From contig JALGUJ010000012.1 in NCBI GenBank assembly GCA_029820945.1, positions 1-64,000 of the forward strand: a stretch of DNA of 64,000 bases, read 5' to 3'. This DNA is from Candidatus Zipacnadia bacterium (lineage in GTDB: Bacteria; Armatimonadota; Zipacnadia; Zipacnadales; UBA5352). Position numbers and translations under genes: made by a program. Shown in pieces: positions 17,478-25,637 of this stretch; position 1 is the stretch's first letter; each line of letters begins with the position of its first letter. Below the pieces are notes generated by a model. That model was not told the origin of the DNA. It did not search any database and saw only the letters and a program-made list of their open reading frames with translations.

Positions 17478-18455
17478 ATGGCGCATCAGCTTTCGGCGGC
17501 GGTCATCGGCGCATCGGGGATGGGCAAACACCACGCGAAGTGGCTGGACAGGCTTGGCTGCTCCATGGCGGCCTTCGCAGGCACCTCGCCCGAGAGTGTC
17601 GCGGCGACGACAGAGAAGCTCGCGGATCTCTTCGGCTTCGGCGGGACGGGCTACCCGTCGGTGGACGAGTTACTCGACTCCGGTCGCTACGACCTCATCA
17701 ACGTCTGCTCACCCGAGCAACTGCACTACGACCACTTCATGGCGGCGGTCGAGCACGGCGCACACGTCATGTGCGAGAAGCCGCTGGTGTGGGACCCGGA
17801 CCTCTCCGCCGATGAGATGCTGCGGCTGGGCGGCGAGATGGTGGCTGCGGCGAGGCAGGCCAGGCGTGTCGCGGCGATCAACACGCAGTACGCCGCGGGC
17901 GCGGAGGCGTACCACGCATTCATGGGCAACCGGGGTGTGGAGGTCGGCGCGCCCAGCAGCTTCTTCATGCAGATGGAATCTCGCGGCGGGCCGGAGGGGA
18001 CCGACTACGAGCAGATCTGGATCGACCTGGGCTCCCACCCCATCAGCGTGCTGGTGGGTTTCTGCGGGCAGGGGGAGATGGACGAGAGCAGCGCCTCGTG
18101 CAGCATTGAGCGCAAGTGCGTCGAGGCTGAGTTCGACTACGTGATGGCGGGCGGCGGCACGTGCCGAGCCCACATCGTCTGCCGCAACCGGCCGGAGGGG
18201 GAGCTTGTGCGGCGCTTTGGCATCAACAACGTCCTGGTCGATTACGAGGGACGCAACGACGAGAACGGCATCTACCGGGCCTGGCTGTCACACGACGGCG
18301 ACGAGCACCGCGCCCAGGACTTCGTGGAGACCTCGATCGAGCGCTTCGTGGGGGCGGTCCGGGGGGACACCCCGCGCCCACTGGCGACGGCGGCCGAGGG
18401 ACTGGAGAACCTGAAGATGCAGCTCGTGCTGCTGGCCTGCGCCGACCGACGCTGA
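17478..18455 (+). CDS. Gfo/Idh/MocA family oxidoreductase
   Basis: The 325-residue product starts at ATG 17478 behind GAGGAGGG. The N-terminal Rossmann fold is seen in AAVIGASGMGKHHAKW, the nicotinamide segment INVCSPEQLHYDHFMAAVEHG, and CEKPLVWDP, the conserved E-K-P motif whose lysine takes part in catalysis. The C-terminal alpha/beta domain includes DLGSHPISVLVGF with the expected His after Asp. Members oxidise or reduce sugars and inositols with NAD(P). It is cotranscribed with the lipoprotein and precedes the glutamate dehydrogenase pair by 34 bases. A second member lies at 30949. Confidence 0.93.
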   Translation: MAHQLSAAVIGASGMGKHHAKWLDRLGCSMAAFAGTSPESVAATTEKLADLFGFGGTGYPSVDELLDSGRYDLINVCSPEQLHYDHFMAAVEHGAHVMCEKPLVWDPDLSADEMLRLGGEMVAAARQARRVAAINTQYAAGAEAYHAFMGNRGVEVGAPSSFFMQMESRGGPEGTDYEQIWIDLGSHPISVLVGFCGQGEMDESSASCSIERKCVEAEFDYVMAGGGTCRAHIVCRNRPEGELVRRFGINNVLVDYEGRNDENGIYRAWLSHDGDEHRAQDFVETSIERFVGAVRGDTPRPLATAAEGLENLKMQLVLLACADRR

Positions 18456-18489
18456 GCCGGGGCCCGTCCAGCACCGAGGAGGCACGCCG

Positions 18490-19764
18490 ATGGCGACGGA
18501 AGAGCTTCTGACCGATGAGAACCCGGACGGGCCGCTGGCCGCCGCGCTCACACAGCTCGACGAGGCGGCCAGGCTTATCGGGCTCGACGACGCCGTTTAT
18601 CAGAAGCTGCGCAAGCCCAAGCGCGTGATGACGGTGTCCGTCCCGACACGGATGGACGACGGCACCTTGCGGGTATTCACCGGCTACCGCGCCCAGCACA
18701 ACATGGACCGCGGCCCGTGCAAGGGCGGCATCCGCTACCATCCCGATGTGAACGTTGAAGAGGTCATGGCGCGGGCGATGTGGATGACCTGGAAGTGCGC
18801 GGTCGTCAACATCCCGTACGGCGGCGCCAACGGCGCCGTTATCTGCAACCCCAAGGAGATGAGCGAGGGCGAGCTGGAGCGGATGACCCGGCGCTTCACC
18901 ACCGAGCTGGTCGAGGTGATCGGGCCCGAGAAGGACATCCCCGCGCCCGACGTCTACACCAACCCGCAGGTCATGGCCTGGATTATGGACACGTATTCGA
19001 TGCAGAAGGGCTACTCGGTCCCGGCCGTCGTTACCGGCAAGCCGGTCGCACTGGGCGGGTCGCTCGGCCGCGAGGCCGCGACCGGTCGCGGCTGTGTCTT
19101 CACGATCCGCGAAGCCATGAAGCGGCTGGGCATGCGCATGGAGGGCGCCAGCGTGGCCGTCCAGGGCTTCGGGAACGTGGGCGGGTGGGCCGCCCGCCTG
19201 CTCCAGGAGCTTGGCCCCAAGATCATCGCCGCCTCCGACTCCACGGGCGGCTGCTTCAACCCCGACGGCATTCCCGCTGAGGAACTGGTCGCCCACAAGG
19301 CGCGCAGCGGAACGGTCGTCGGCTTCCCCGGCACCGATGAGATCACCAACGAGGAGCTGCTCGCGCTGGAGTGCGACGTGCTCATCCCCGCCGCTCTCGA
19401 GAACGCCATCCACGCGGGCAACGTGGCGAACGTCAGCGCGAGGATCATCGCTGAGGGCGCGAACGGCCCGACCACGCCCGCGGCCCAGGAGGTCCTCAAC
19501 GACAAGGGCGTGTTCGTCATCCCCGACATATTGGCGAATGCCGGCGGTGTCACCGTCTCATACTTCGAGTGGGTCCAGGGCCTGCAGGCCTACTTCTGGT
19601 CCGAGGACGAGGTCAACGAGCAGCTCGAGGAGATCATGGTCCGCGCCTTCGACGAAGTGTACGCCGAGCACGCGGAGCGCGGCTGTGACATGCGCGCGGC
19701 CGCCATGGCCGTTGCCGTCGGTCGCGTCGCCGAGGCGGTGCACGTGCGCGGCATCTATCCGTGA
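18490..19764 (+). CDS. Glu/Leu/Phe/Val dehydrogenase homologue lacking the catalytic lysine (probable regulatory subunit)
   Basis: The 424-residue product aligns along its length with glutamate dehydrogenases and with the next gene. It keeps the substrate lysines (CKGGIRYHP and MTWKCAVV), the conserved aspartate in IPAPDVYTN, and the Rossmann segment VAVQGFGNVGGWAA. However, the catalytic motif that normally reads GGxKGG is GGANGA: the lysine is asparagine at about residue 114 (codon AAC 18829-18831) and the next glycine is alanine. The same site is intact in the second copy. Tandem GdhA/GdhB heteromers with a regulatory subunit are known in Thermus thermophilus; by analogy this copy may regulate the second. 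GGAGG precedes the ATG. Confidence 0.9.
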   Translation: MATEELLTDENPDGPLAAALTQLDEAARLIGLDDAVYQKLRKPKRVMTVSVPTRMDDGTLRVFTGYRAQHNMDRGPCKGGIRYHPDVNVEEVMARAMWMTWKCAVVNIPYGGANGAVICNPKEMSEGELERMTRRFTTELVEVIGPEKDIPAPDVYTNPQVMAWIMDTYSMQKGYSVPAVVTGKPVALGGSLGREAATGRGCVFTIREAMKRLGMRMEGASVAVQGFGNVGGWAARLLQELGPKIIAASDSTGGCFNPDGIPAEELVAHKARSGTVVGFPGTDEITNEELLALECDVLIPAALENAIHAGNVANVSARIIAEGANGPTTPAAQEVLNDKGVFVIPDILANAGGVTVSYFEWVQGLQAYFWSEDEVNEQLEEIMVRAFDEVYAEHAERGCDMRAAAMAVAVGRVAEAVHVRGIYP

Positions 19765-19851
19765 CAGCCGCCGGCTGACGCTGGGGGGACCCCGGGTGTG
19801 CGCCGTGAGCCTTTCGTTCATGTTGAAGTAGGGCGAAGGAGATGGCAGTGT

Positions 19852-21114
19852 GTGGCAGCCGACGTGACCCGCCCGACCAACGTTCTCGAGAGCGCCCTGC
19901 GGCAGCTTGACGACGCGGCGGCGCTGATCGACCTGGATCCCGATGTGCACGCGAAGCTCAGCAAGCCGAGGCGCGCGCTCACCGTCTCCATCCCCACGCA
20001 CATGGACGACGGCTCGGTCCAGGTCTTCACGGGCTTCCGAGTGCAGCATAACATGGACCGCGGTCCCTGCAAGGGTGGCATACGCTACCATCCGTGTGTC
20101 ACGCTCGAAGAGGTCACGGCGCTGGCGATGTGGATGACCTGGAAGTGCGCGGTCGTGAACATCCCCTACGGGGGGGGCAAGGGCGGGGTGATCTGCGACC
20201 CCCATGCGATGTCCGACCGGGAGCTGGAGGACCTCACACGCCGCTTCGTCTCCGAGCTGATCGAGATCATCGGCCCCGACCGGGACATTCCCGCGCCCGA
20301 TGTCAACACCGATCAGCGCATCATGGGCTGGGTGATGGACACCTACTCGATGCAGATGGGGTACTCCGTACCGGCGATCGTTACCGGCAAGCCGATCGCT
20401 ATCGGCGGGTCGCTGGGGCGCGCGAAGGCGACCGGCCGCGGCATCGTCTTCGTCACTCGCGAGGCGCTCAAGACGCGTGCCATCCCCATCGAGGGTGCGC
20501 GCGTGGCCCTTCAGGGCTTCGGCAAGGTCGGCAGTGCCTTCGCCGAGATCATCTGCGACCTCGGCGCCAAGCTCGTCGCGGTCTCCGACGTCAGCGGCGG
20601 CGTCTTCAACGATGGCGGGCTGTCTGTCTCTGACCTCCGCGCCTACACCCTGGAGCACGAGGTCATCGAGGGCTTCGGCGGCGGCGAGCCGATCACGAAC
20701 GCGGAGCTGCTCGCGCTGGAGTGCGACGTGCTGGTGCCGGCCGCGCTCGAGAACGTGTTGACGGCCGAGAACGCCGGCGACGTGCGCGCAAGGGTCGTCG
20801 TGGAGGGGGCGAACGGGCCGACCACGCCGGAGGCCCACCACGTCCTGGTCGATCGAGACGTCTTCGTAGTGCCGGACATCCTGGCCAACGCCGGTGGTGT
20901 GACCGTATCGTACTTCGAGTGGTGCCAGGGCATCCAGAAGCTGTTCTGGAGCGAGCGCGAGGTCGATCGGCGGCTCGAAGGCGTGATGGTCAATGCCTTC
21001 CACGAGGTCCACGAGTGCGCGCGCCGGCTCAACACCGATATGCGCAATGCCGCGATGGCGCTGGCGGTCGAGCGCGTCGCGGGCGCCATCGCGGCGCGAG
21101 GCGCCTGCGCGTAG
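19852..21114 (+). CDS. Glutamate dehydrogenase (Glu/Leu/Phe/Val family), catalytic copy
   Basis: From GTG 19852 the product is 420 residues, collinear with its neighbour. It retains the catalytic motif GGGKGG (lysine about residue 110, codon AAG 20179-20181), the substrate lysines in CKGGIRYHP and MTWKCAVV, the aspartate in IPAPDVNTD, and the dinucleotide fold VALQGFGKVGSAFAE. It interconverts glutamate and 2-oxoglutarate plus ammonia with NAD(P), in the cytoplasm. GGAG lies about 11 bases upstream; I chose this GTG because it aligns with the start of the first copy, whereas the track of open codons begins at GTG 19798. The 87-base gap suggests cotranscription. Symbol not assigned because cofactor preference is not visible. 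Confidence 0.93.
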   Translation: MAADVTRPTNVLESALRQLDDAAALIDLDPDVHAKLSKPRRALTVSIPTHMDDGSVQVFTGFRVQHNMDRGPCKGGIRYHPCVTLEEVTALAMWMTWKCAVVNIPYGGGKGGVICDPHAMSDRELEDLTRRFVSELIEIIGPDRDIPAPDVNTDQRIMGWVMDTYSMQMGYSVPAIVTGKPIAIGGSLGRAKATGRGIVFVTREALKTRAIPIEGARVALQGFGKVGSAFAEIICDLGAKLVAVSDVSGGVFNDGGLSVSDLRAYTLEHEVIEGFGGGEPITNAELLALECDVLVPAALENVLTAENAGDVRARVVVEGANGPTTPEAHHVLVDRDVFVVPDILANAGGVTVSYFEWCQGIQKLFWSEREVDRRLEGVMVNAFHEVHECARRLNTDMRNAAMALAVERVAGAIAARGACA

Positions 21115-21357
21115 GCCCTGGGCACCACGCAGGCGGCTCTCGTCTCGGGCCGCGCTTCTCCGTGCAGAGGTTTCTGTCTGCTGGCAGGCTGGGTATAAAG
21201 GAGACTGAAGACAGCGCTCGTGTCGCCGCAGATGCGGCCGGCCTTGCGCAGAGCCGGGAGATAGTGTGCTGCGCGATGGTGCGAAGGGGGAACCTTGTGC
21301 GAAGGGGCCGCGCCCTTCCGCCGGGGAGGGCTGAAGACGCCGAAGTTACTGCGCCGC

Positions 21358-21386
21358 TTGACGTGAGGGCGAATGTGGAGTAGCAT
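21358..21386 (+). promoter_or_regulatory. Candidate promoter of PEP-CTERM gene
   Basis: TTGACG (21358-21363), a 17-base spacer and TAGCAT (21381-21386). The -35 box is strong and the -10 box is moderate. The start point would fall at about 21393, inside the palindrome that follows. Confidence 0.4.
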
Positions 21387-21391
21387 ATCCC

Positions 21392-21408
21392 CGGTCTGCT
21401 GCAGACCG
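21392..21408. promoter_or_regulatory. 17-base perfect palindrome (possible operator or 5' hairpin)
   Basis: CGGTCTGC T GCAGACCG, eight-base arms around one base, lies immediately after the candidate -10 box and about 30 bases before the PEP-CTERM gene. Position suits repression by a dimeric regulator, but a leader hairpin is equally possible. Confidence 0.45.
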
Positions 21409-21436
21409 CCGACATAGCTGCTTCACGGATACAAGG

Positions 21437-22024
21437 GTGAAGAGGATGCGCCACGTTACTTGTCGCGTGCCTGCGGTGTGCGTCGTGAGCCTTGTCGTGC
21501 TACTCCCGCACGCGGTCGCCGTCGCCGACGTGGACATCACGTACGCCGGCGAGACCACGGACATGACCACCTACAGTGGCAGCAACGCTGACGACGACGC
21601 GTGGGACTACGTGTATGACATGTCGGTGGACGGCGGCTGGAGCATGTTCTATGGCCCCTTCCACTGGGGAATATACGTGCCCTACGAGGTCGCCGACAGC
21701 AGGATCTACGACCCCAGCGGCTGGAGCGGGAGCTGGGACGCCAGCATCGATGACGCCGAGTACGGTGGCTACTTCGACGGCACCCCCCTCGACAGCAGGC
21801 CGGGCATCGTGTGGTCTTGGACCAGTGGGACGCCGTCCCTGACGGGCTTCCACTACCAGGCGAACACGGCTCCCTTCCACGGCGACTGGGTGGCCTGCGG
21901 TGACGACAGCGGCCACAGGGGCGATGGTGAGGAGTGGACGGCCGCTCCCGAACCCGCGACCCTGCTGCTCACATCGGTGGGCCTCTTCGGCCTGAGCCTC
22001 TGGCGGCGCAGGACGACTGTCTGA
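21437..22024 (+). CDS. PEP-CTERM sorting-domain protein
   Basis: The 195-residue product has a signal peptide (VPAVCVVSLVVLLPHAVAVA) and ends with APEPATLLLTSVGLFGLSLW followed by RRR: the PEP motif, a membrane helix and a basic tail recognised by exosortase EpsH-type enzymes. The region between is rich in Asp, Gly, Trp and Tyr (DAWDYVYDMSVDGGWSMFY) with no named domain. Such proteins are exported and processed in organisms that make an extracellular polysaccharide matrix. No exosortase lies in the window. GTG 21437 or ATG 21446 (AAGGG 8 bases upstream) could be the start. Confidence 0.88.
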   Translation: MKRMRHVTCRVPAVCVVSLVVLLPHAVAVADVDITYAGETTDMTTYSGSNADDDAWDYVYDMSVDGGWSMFYGPFHWGIYVPYEVADSRIYDPSGWSGSWDASIDDAEYGGYFDGTPLDSRPGIVWSWTSGTPSLTGFHYQANTAPFHGDWVACGDDSGHRGDGEEWTAAPEPATLLLTSVGLFGLSLWRRRTTV

Positions 22025-22118
22025 GAGCACGTGCATGGGACGCGACGACCGGCTGCGTCCGGCAGCTAGCCCAAGCTCATAGGTCGTCTCCCCACAGGGC
22101 GAAGGAGGTCACCGTACG

Positions 22119-22808
22119 ATGAGGCGCAGGTCATGCGCCGGCTTCACGCTCATCGAGCTTCTCGTGGTCATCGCGATTATCGCGATACTGGCCGCCATTC
22201 TCTTCCCGGTCTTTGCCAGGGCGCGCGCCAAAGCGCGCCAGGTCAAGTGTATCTCGAACCTCAAGCAGCTCGGCACGGCATTCCACATGTACGCCGATGA
22301 TAACGACGGGCTGCTCCCCAACCTCGCGCCCAGTCAGTTCAACTGGACGTACGGATGGTACAAGAGCCCCGGGCACCAGTGGGCGATGCAGCTTGCCTAC
22401 CAGGCCCTGGAGCCCTACGTCAAGAACGGTCAGATCTGGTTCTGCGACGATGACGTCCACCGCCCGACGGCAGAGGCCAAGGGGGGGTGGGGCAGGCCTG
22501 AGGATGCCGCGGCCGGTCGCGTGAGCTACTGCTTCTGCACCCAATGGGACACACACGGGGCGGATCCCGGCTACGACGAGATGTGCCCCGATCCGACCGA
22601 GCCCACCGACGTCGCGCACGGGCACCCGTCCGAGCAGAGCGTGATGTGCGACAACGGCCTCTACAACGAAGCCGCTCCGTTCAACAAGCCACCGCACTCC
22701 GGCGGGTCCAACTTCCTCTTCCTCGATGGGCACGTCAAGTTCGTGCCGAAGGGGATGTGGGGGGAGCTGCATCCGCCGATGGTCGATCGGCCCGACCTGA
22801 GCCCCTGA
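22119..22808 (+). CDS. Prepilin-type N-terminal cleavage/methylation protein (DUF1559-like)
   Basis: The 229-residue product opens with a type IV prepilin signal: [20 protein letters not shown] (cleavage expected after the glycine, glutamate at +5), then [20 protein letters not shown]. The globular part ends with [16 protein letters not shown], the H-x9-DG signature of the large DUF1559-type pseudopilin-like family. This exact N-terminus is typical of Armatimonadota and their neighbours and is one reason for the taxonomic guess. The protein is probably processed by a prepilin peptidase and assembled or anchored at the cell envelope. GAAGGAGGT precedes the ATG. Confidence 0.93.
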   Translation: MRRRSCAGFTLIELLVVIAIIAILAAILFPVFARARAKARQVKCISNLKQLGTAFHMYADDNDGLLPNLAPSQFNWTYGWYKSPGHQWAMQLAYQALEPYVKNGQIWFCDDDVHRPTAEAKGGWGRPEDAAAGRVSYCFCTQWDTHGADPGYDEMCPDPTEPTDVAHGHPSEQSVMCDNGLYNEAAPFNKPPHSGGSNFLFLDGHVKFVPKGMWGELHPPMVDRPDLSP

Positions 22809-22831
22809 GTCAGCCGCGCAGGGAAGTTCAC

Positions 22832-22863
22832 GAGCGCCCGCCGTCACCGGCGGGCGCTCTTTC
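22832..22863. terminator. Strong bidirectional intrinsic terminator
   Basis: A perfect 12-base-pair stem GAGCGCCCGCCG / CGGCGGGCGCTC with loop TCAC, followed by TTTC on the plus strand. It ends the prepilin gene and the long minus-strand operon that converges from the right. Confidence 0.85.
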
Positions 22864-22887
22864 ATGGGCCGGCTATGGGGTGTGGCC

Positions 22888-24048
22888 TCAGCGCGCTGCC
22901 AGCCGGCTCTTGATCCAGCAGTAGATGGCGTCACCGATCTGGTGGTAGCCCGGCGTCGCGGGGTGCACGCCGTTGGTCATGCGCGAGATCTCCAGGTCGG
23001 CGTGCGCGTTCGCGGGCACGCTGGCGCGGGGAAAGCCGTACACCGTGTCGAGGTTCACGAAGGCGGGCACGAGGAAGAGGCCCTCCGCACCGCGGCGGCC
23101 GTAGTTCTCGACCTCGCGCTCAACCACGCGATGCTGGTTGCGGCGGTACTGCCATCGCGTCTGGCTGCAGTGGTAGTTGGCGCCGAAGGCGTCCTGGCTC
23201 GCCGCCGGCGGCACGAGCAGCAGCAGCCCGATCTCGGTGTCGGGCGCAGCCGCGCGGAAGGCCGCCAGCAGGGCGTCGAGGTTGGCGAACATCGCGTCGA
23301 TGCGCTCCTCGATGTTCGTCTCGTCCGCCGAGAAGGTGTCGTTGCACCCCAGCAGGATCGTGATGAAGTCGGGAGGCCGCCCGGCGTTGTTTCTGTCCAG
23401 GTACTGCTGGAAGTCCAGCCGCGGCTCGCCCTCGACCTCGAAAAGGAACGGGCTGCGCTGTCGGCGGGTCCGGCCATCGACCTCGGCGTAGTCCACCCCA
23501 TCCGCCCAGTTGTGGACGAACCGGTCGCAGCTCCAGCCGCCGTAGCCCTCGTGGCGGTTGCCGCTGTCGGCCCCCGCACCGCTCTCGCCGATCAGCGTCG
23601 CGTCCACCGCATCGTCGGCCGCGAACAGCTCGACCAGCCGCCTGGTGTAAGTTGATGAGGCCGTCAGGCTGTCGCCAACGCATAGCACGGTAATCTGCTC
23701 GCCGCCACCTGCGGCGCGATCAATCACCCGCACCGTCGTCGCCATCTCAAGCACCGGCTCCATCTGCGGCGTGACGATGCGGATGGTGAGCGGGTGGTCG
23801 CCGGCCTGCCCCTGGGTGGGCACGCAGGTCCAGCGCTCCTCCTGCTGCGTGCCCAGCGCGCAGTCAGCGTCCCAGATGAGACTGCCGCTGTCGGGGTGGA
23901 GGATGATATTGTCGAAGTAGACGTTCGTCTCCACGCCGGGGACGGCGTAGAGCTCAGCGGGCATGATCGGGCGCAGTTCGTGCTGCGCACCTGCAGGCGT
24001 TGGGAGCATGCAGGCAAGCAGCAGGGCGGCCGTCCACGCCTTCGTCAT
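22888..24048 (-). CDS. Secreted SGNH/GDSL-family esterase
   Basis: The 386-residue product has a signal peptide (AWTAALLLACMLPTPAGA), a beta-rich N-terminal half (about 25-125), then the SGNH hydrolase domain: block I VLCVGDSLTASS with the nucleophile serine, the glycine/asparagine blocks including ILLGCNDTF, and block V TNGVHPATPGYHQ with the catalytic histidine; the aspartate usually three before that histidine is asparagine. Likely role: removal of acyl groups from extracellular polysaccharide. Its ATG overlaps the sulfatase stop (ATGA, 4 bases), so the two are translationally coupled; it is the last gene of the operon. Confidence 0.88.
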   Translation of the reverse strand: MTKAWTAALLLACMLPTPAGAQHELRPIMPAELYAVPGVETNVYFDNIILHPDSGSLIWDADCALGTQQEERWTCVPTQGQAGDHPLTIRIVTPQMEPVLEMATTVRVIDRAAGGGEQITVLCVGDSLTASSTYTRRLVELFAADDAVDATLIGESGAGADSGNRHEGYGGWSCDRFVHNWADGVDYAEVDGRTRRQRSPFLFEVEGEPRLDFQQYLDRNNAGRPPDFITILLGCNDTFSADETNIEERIDAMFANLDALLAAFRAAAPDTEIGLLLLVPPAASQDAFGANYHCSQTRWQYRRNQHRVVEREVENYGRRGAEGLFLVPAFVNLDTVYGFPRASVPANAHADLEISRMTNGVHPATPGYHQIGDAIYCWIKSRLAAR

Positions 24049-25529
24049 CGGTTCTCACCCCAGTCCGGGTTCCTCACGTGCTCGGGCAGCTTGCGCAGGA
24101 ACGACGTGTAGGCCGGCTCCCTCGAGTGCAGCAGGCGGTCCATGAGCAGTTCGGAGAGCTCGCGGCGCACGCCGGCGTGGCCGGGATCGTCCCAGAGGTT
24201 CCGGCGCTCGCCCGGGTCCTGCTGGAGGTCGTAGAGCTCCCCGATGTACTCGGTGCCCCAGTAGGCATACTTGTAGCGCTCCGTGGTCAGGCAGATGCCG
24301 GTGTTCCGGCGGTTGTTGTCTGTGTACTCGGTGAGGGCGTGGCCGCGCGAGTCCCCCGTGCCCTCCAGCACCGGCCGCAGGCTGGGGGCCTGCATCTCCG
24401 GCGGCCTCTGTACGCCGGCGTAGTCCAGGGCGGTCCCGGCGACGGAGAAGTTCTCGATCACGCCGTCGTAGCGGTCCGGATAGGCGTCGGTCCGGAAGCG
24501 GTCGGGGAGGAAGCCGATGGTGGGCATGTGCACCACCTGCTCGAGGAACACTCCCTTGCCCCAGCGCCCCCAGTCGCCCAGCATCTCGCCGTGGTCTGCC
24601 GTGGTCCAGATGATGGTGTCATCCGCCATCGCCAGCTCGTCAAGCTCGCCCACGATGCGCCCCACCATGTCGTCGATCAGCGTCATCATCGCGTAGTAGT
24701 AGGCGATGCGCGTCTGGACGACCCGCCGGGCCTCTGGCGTCGCGGCCCTGGCCGGGCGGTGCATGAACTCGGGCCGCCCCGACAGCTCCATGGTGTAGGT
24801 CTCCGGGAAGGGCATCTCGTCCGGGTCGTACATCTCGGCGTAGCGTCGCGGCGGGTCGAAGGGTCCGTGCGGTCCGCAGAATCCCACCCACAGCAGCCAC
24901 GGCCGCTCGGGGTCCCGCGCGCGCTCGCGCATGAAGTCGATGGCCATGTCGCCGATCCACCAGTCCACGTACTCGTCCTCGTCGAGCACGTTGATCAGCG
25001 TGCCGTCATCGTAGTCCGAGGTCTGGCGCTGGTCGTAGATCTCCATGAATGCGCCCGGGCGCTTCTCCTCAAGCCAGCGCGCGTAGTCCTGACCGAGGGG
25101 GCCGGCGCCGACCTTCTCCCCCCACGCCTTGCGCCAGCGCGCGCCCTTGCCGCCGGTGAGCTGAGTCCAGTCGTAGCCCTTGGGCTCGAGCATGTGGATC
25201 TTGCCGCAAGCGCCGGTGTAGTAGCCCGCCGCCTGCAGCCGCTCCATGAACGTGGTCTCCCAGTGGGGCAGCACCGGCGTGGTGTCGATCTCGCTCTCCA
25301 TGTACTGGCAGCCGTGCTGGTGCGTGTAGCGGCCCGTGTGCAGGCAGGCGCGCGAGGGGATGCAGACAGTGTTCTGCGTGTAGCAGCGCGTGAACAGCGT
25401 GCCGCGATCCGCCAGCGCATCGAAGTTCGGCGTGCTGACGATCTCGTTCCCGGTCACGCCGTACGTGTCGTAGCGCTGCTGGTCCGTGGTCACGATGATG
25501 AAGTTCGGTCTCCCACATCGCTCGGGCAT
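24045..25529 (-). CDS. Arylsulfatase-type sulfatase (Cys-type)
   Basis: From ATG 25529 (GGGAG 9 bases upstream) the product is 494 residues; an ATG at 25538 is possible. It starts PNFIIVTTDQQRYD, the metal-binding aspartate region, and carries CIPSRACLHTGRY at about residue 56, the C-x-P-S-R sulfatase signature whose cysteine is converted to formylglycine. Further sulfatase landmarks are TIIWTTADHGEMLGDWG (metal site Asp-His) and the C-terminal DLQQDPGERRNLWDDP. No signal peptide is visible. It removes sulfate esters from sugars. Between this gene and the next upstream is a radical SAM gene, a possible maturase. Confidence 0.95.
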   Translation of the reverse strand: MPERCGRPNFIIVTTDQQRYDTYGVTGNEIVSTPNFDALADRGTLFTRCYTQNTVCIPSRACLHTGRYTHQHGCQYMESEIDTTPVLPHWETTFMERLQAAGYYTGACGKIHMLEPKGYDWTQLTGGKGARWRKAWGEKVGAGPLGQDYARWLEEKRPGAFMEIYDQRQTSDYDDGTLINVLDEDEYVDWWIGDMAIDFMRERARDPERPWLLWVGFCGPHGPFDPPRRYAEMYDPDEMPFPETYTMELSGRPEFMHRPARAATPEARRVVQTRIAYYYAMMTLIDDMVGRIVGELDELAMADDTIIWTTADHGEMLGDWGRWGKGVFLEQVVHMPTIGFLPDRFRTDAYPDRYDGVIENFSVAGTALDYAGVQRPPEMQAPSLRPVLEGTGDSRGHALTEYTDNNRRNTGICLTTERYKYAYWGTEYIGELYDLQQDPGERRNLWDDPGHAGVRRELSELLMDRLLHSREPAYTSFLRKLPEHVRNPDWGENR

Positions 25530-25575
25530 GGCTCTCATCTCCCGGTATCACTGTCTTCGTTAGCAGTTCAGGAAG

Positions 25576-25601
25576 GGCGGGCTTCCCTACCCGCCCGGTC
25601 G
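25576..25601 (+). repeat. Hairpin repeat, family A (copy 3)
   Basis: Plus strand: arm GGCGGG, loop CTTCCCTA, arm CCCGCC, then CGGTCG. It lies in the 99-base gap between the radical SAM gene and the first sulfatase gene. Confidence 0.6.
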
Positions 25602-25637
25602 TTCGTCGTTGCCCCACCTGGTGACTGGCGCCCGCCT

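Larger units (their letters stand above)
21115..21436 (+). other. 322-base noncoding region upstream of PEP-CTERM gene
   Basis: No gene is supported here. It holds two 11-base direct repeats GTGCGAAGGGG (21279-21289 and 21297-21307), a hairpin GAAGGG / CCCTTC (21301-21318, loop GCCGCG), a candidate promoter, and a 17-base palindrome (listed separately). Confidence 0.6.

Noticed and set aside
19558-21012. 484-codon minus-strand frame opposite the second GDH
   Set aside because: Antisense shadow; a similar shadow lies opposite the first GDH, because the two genes are paralogues, which could mimic a conserved antisense family.
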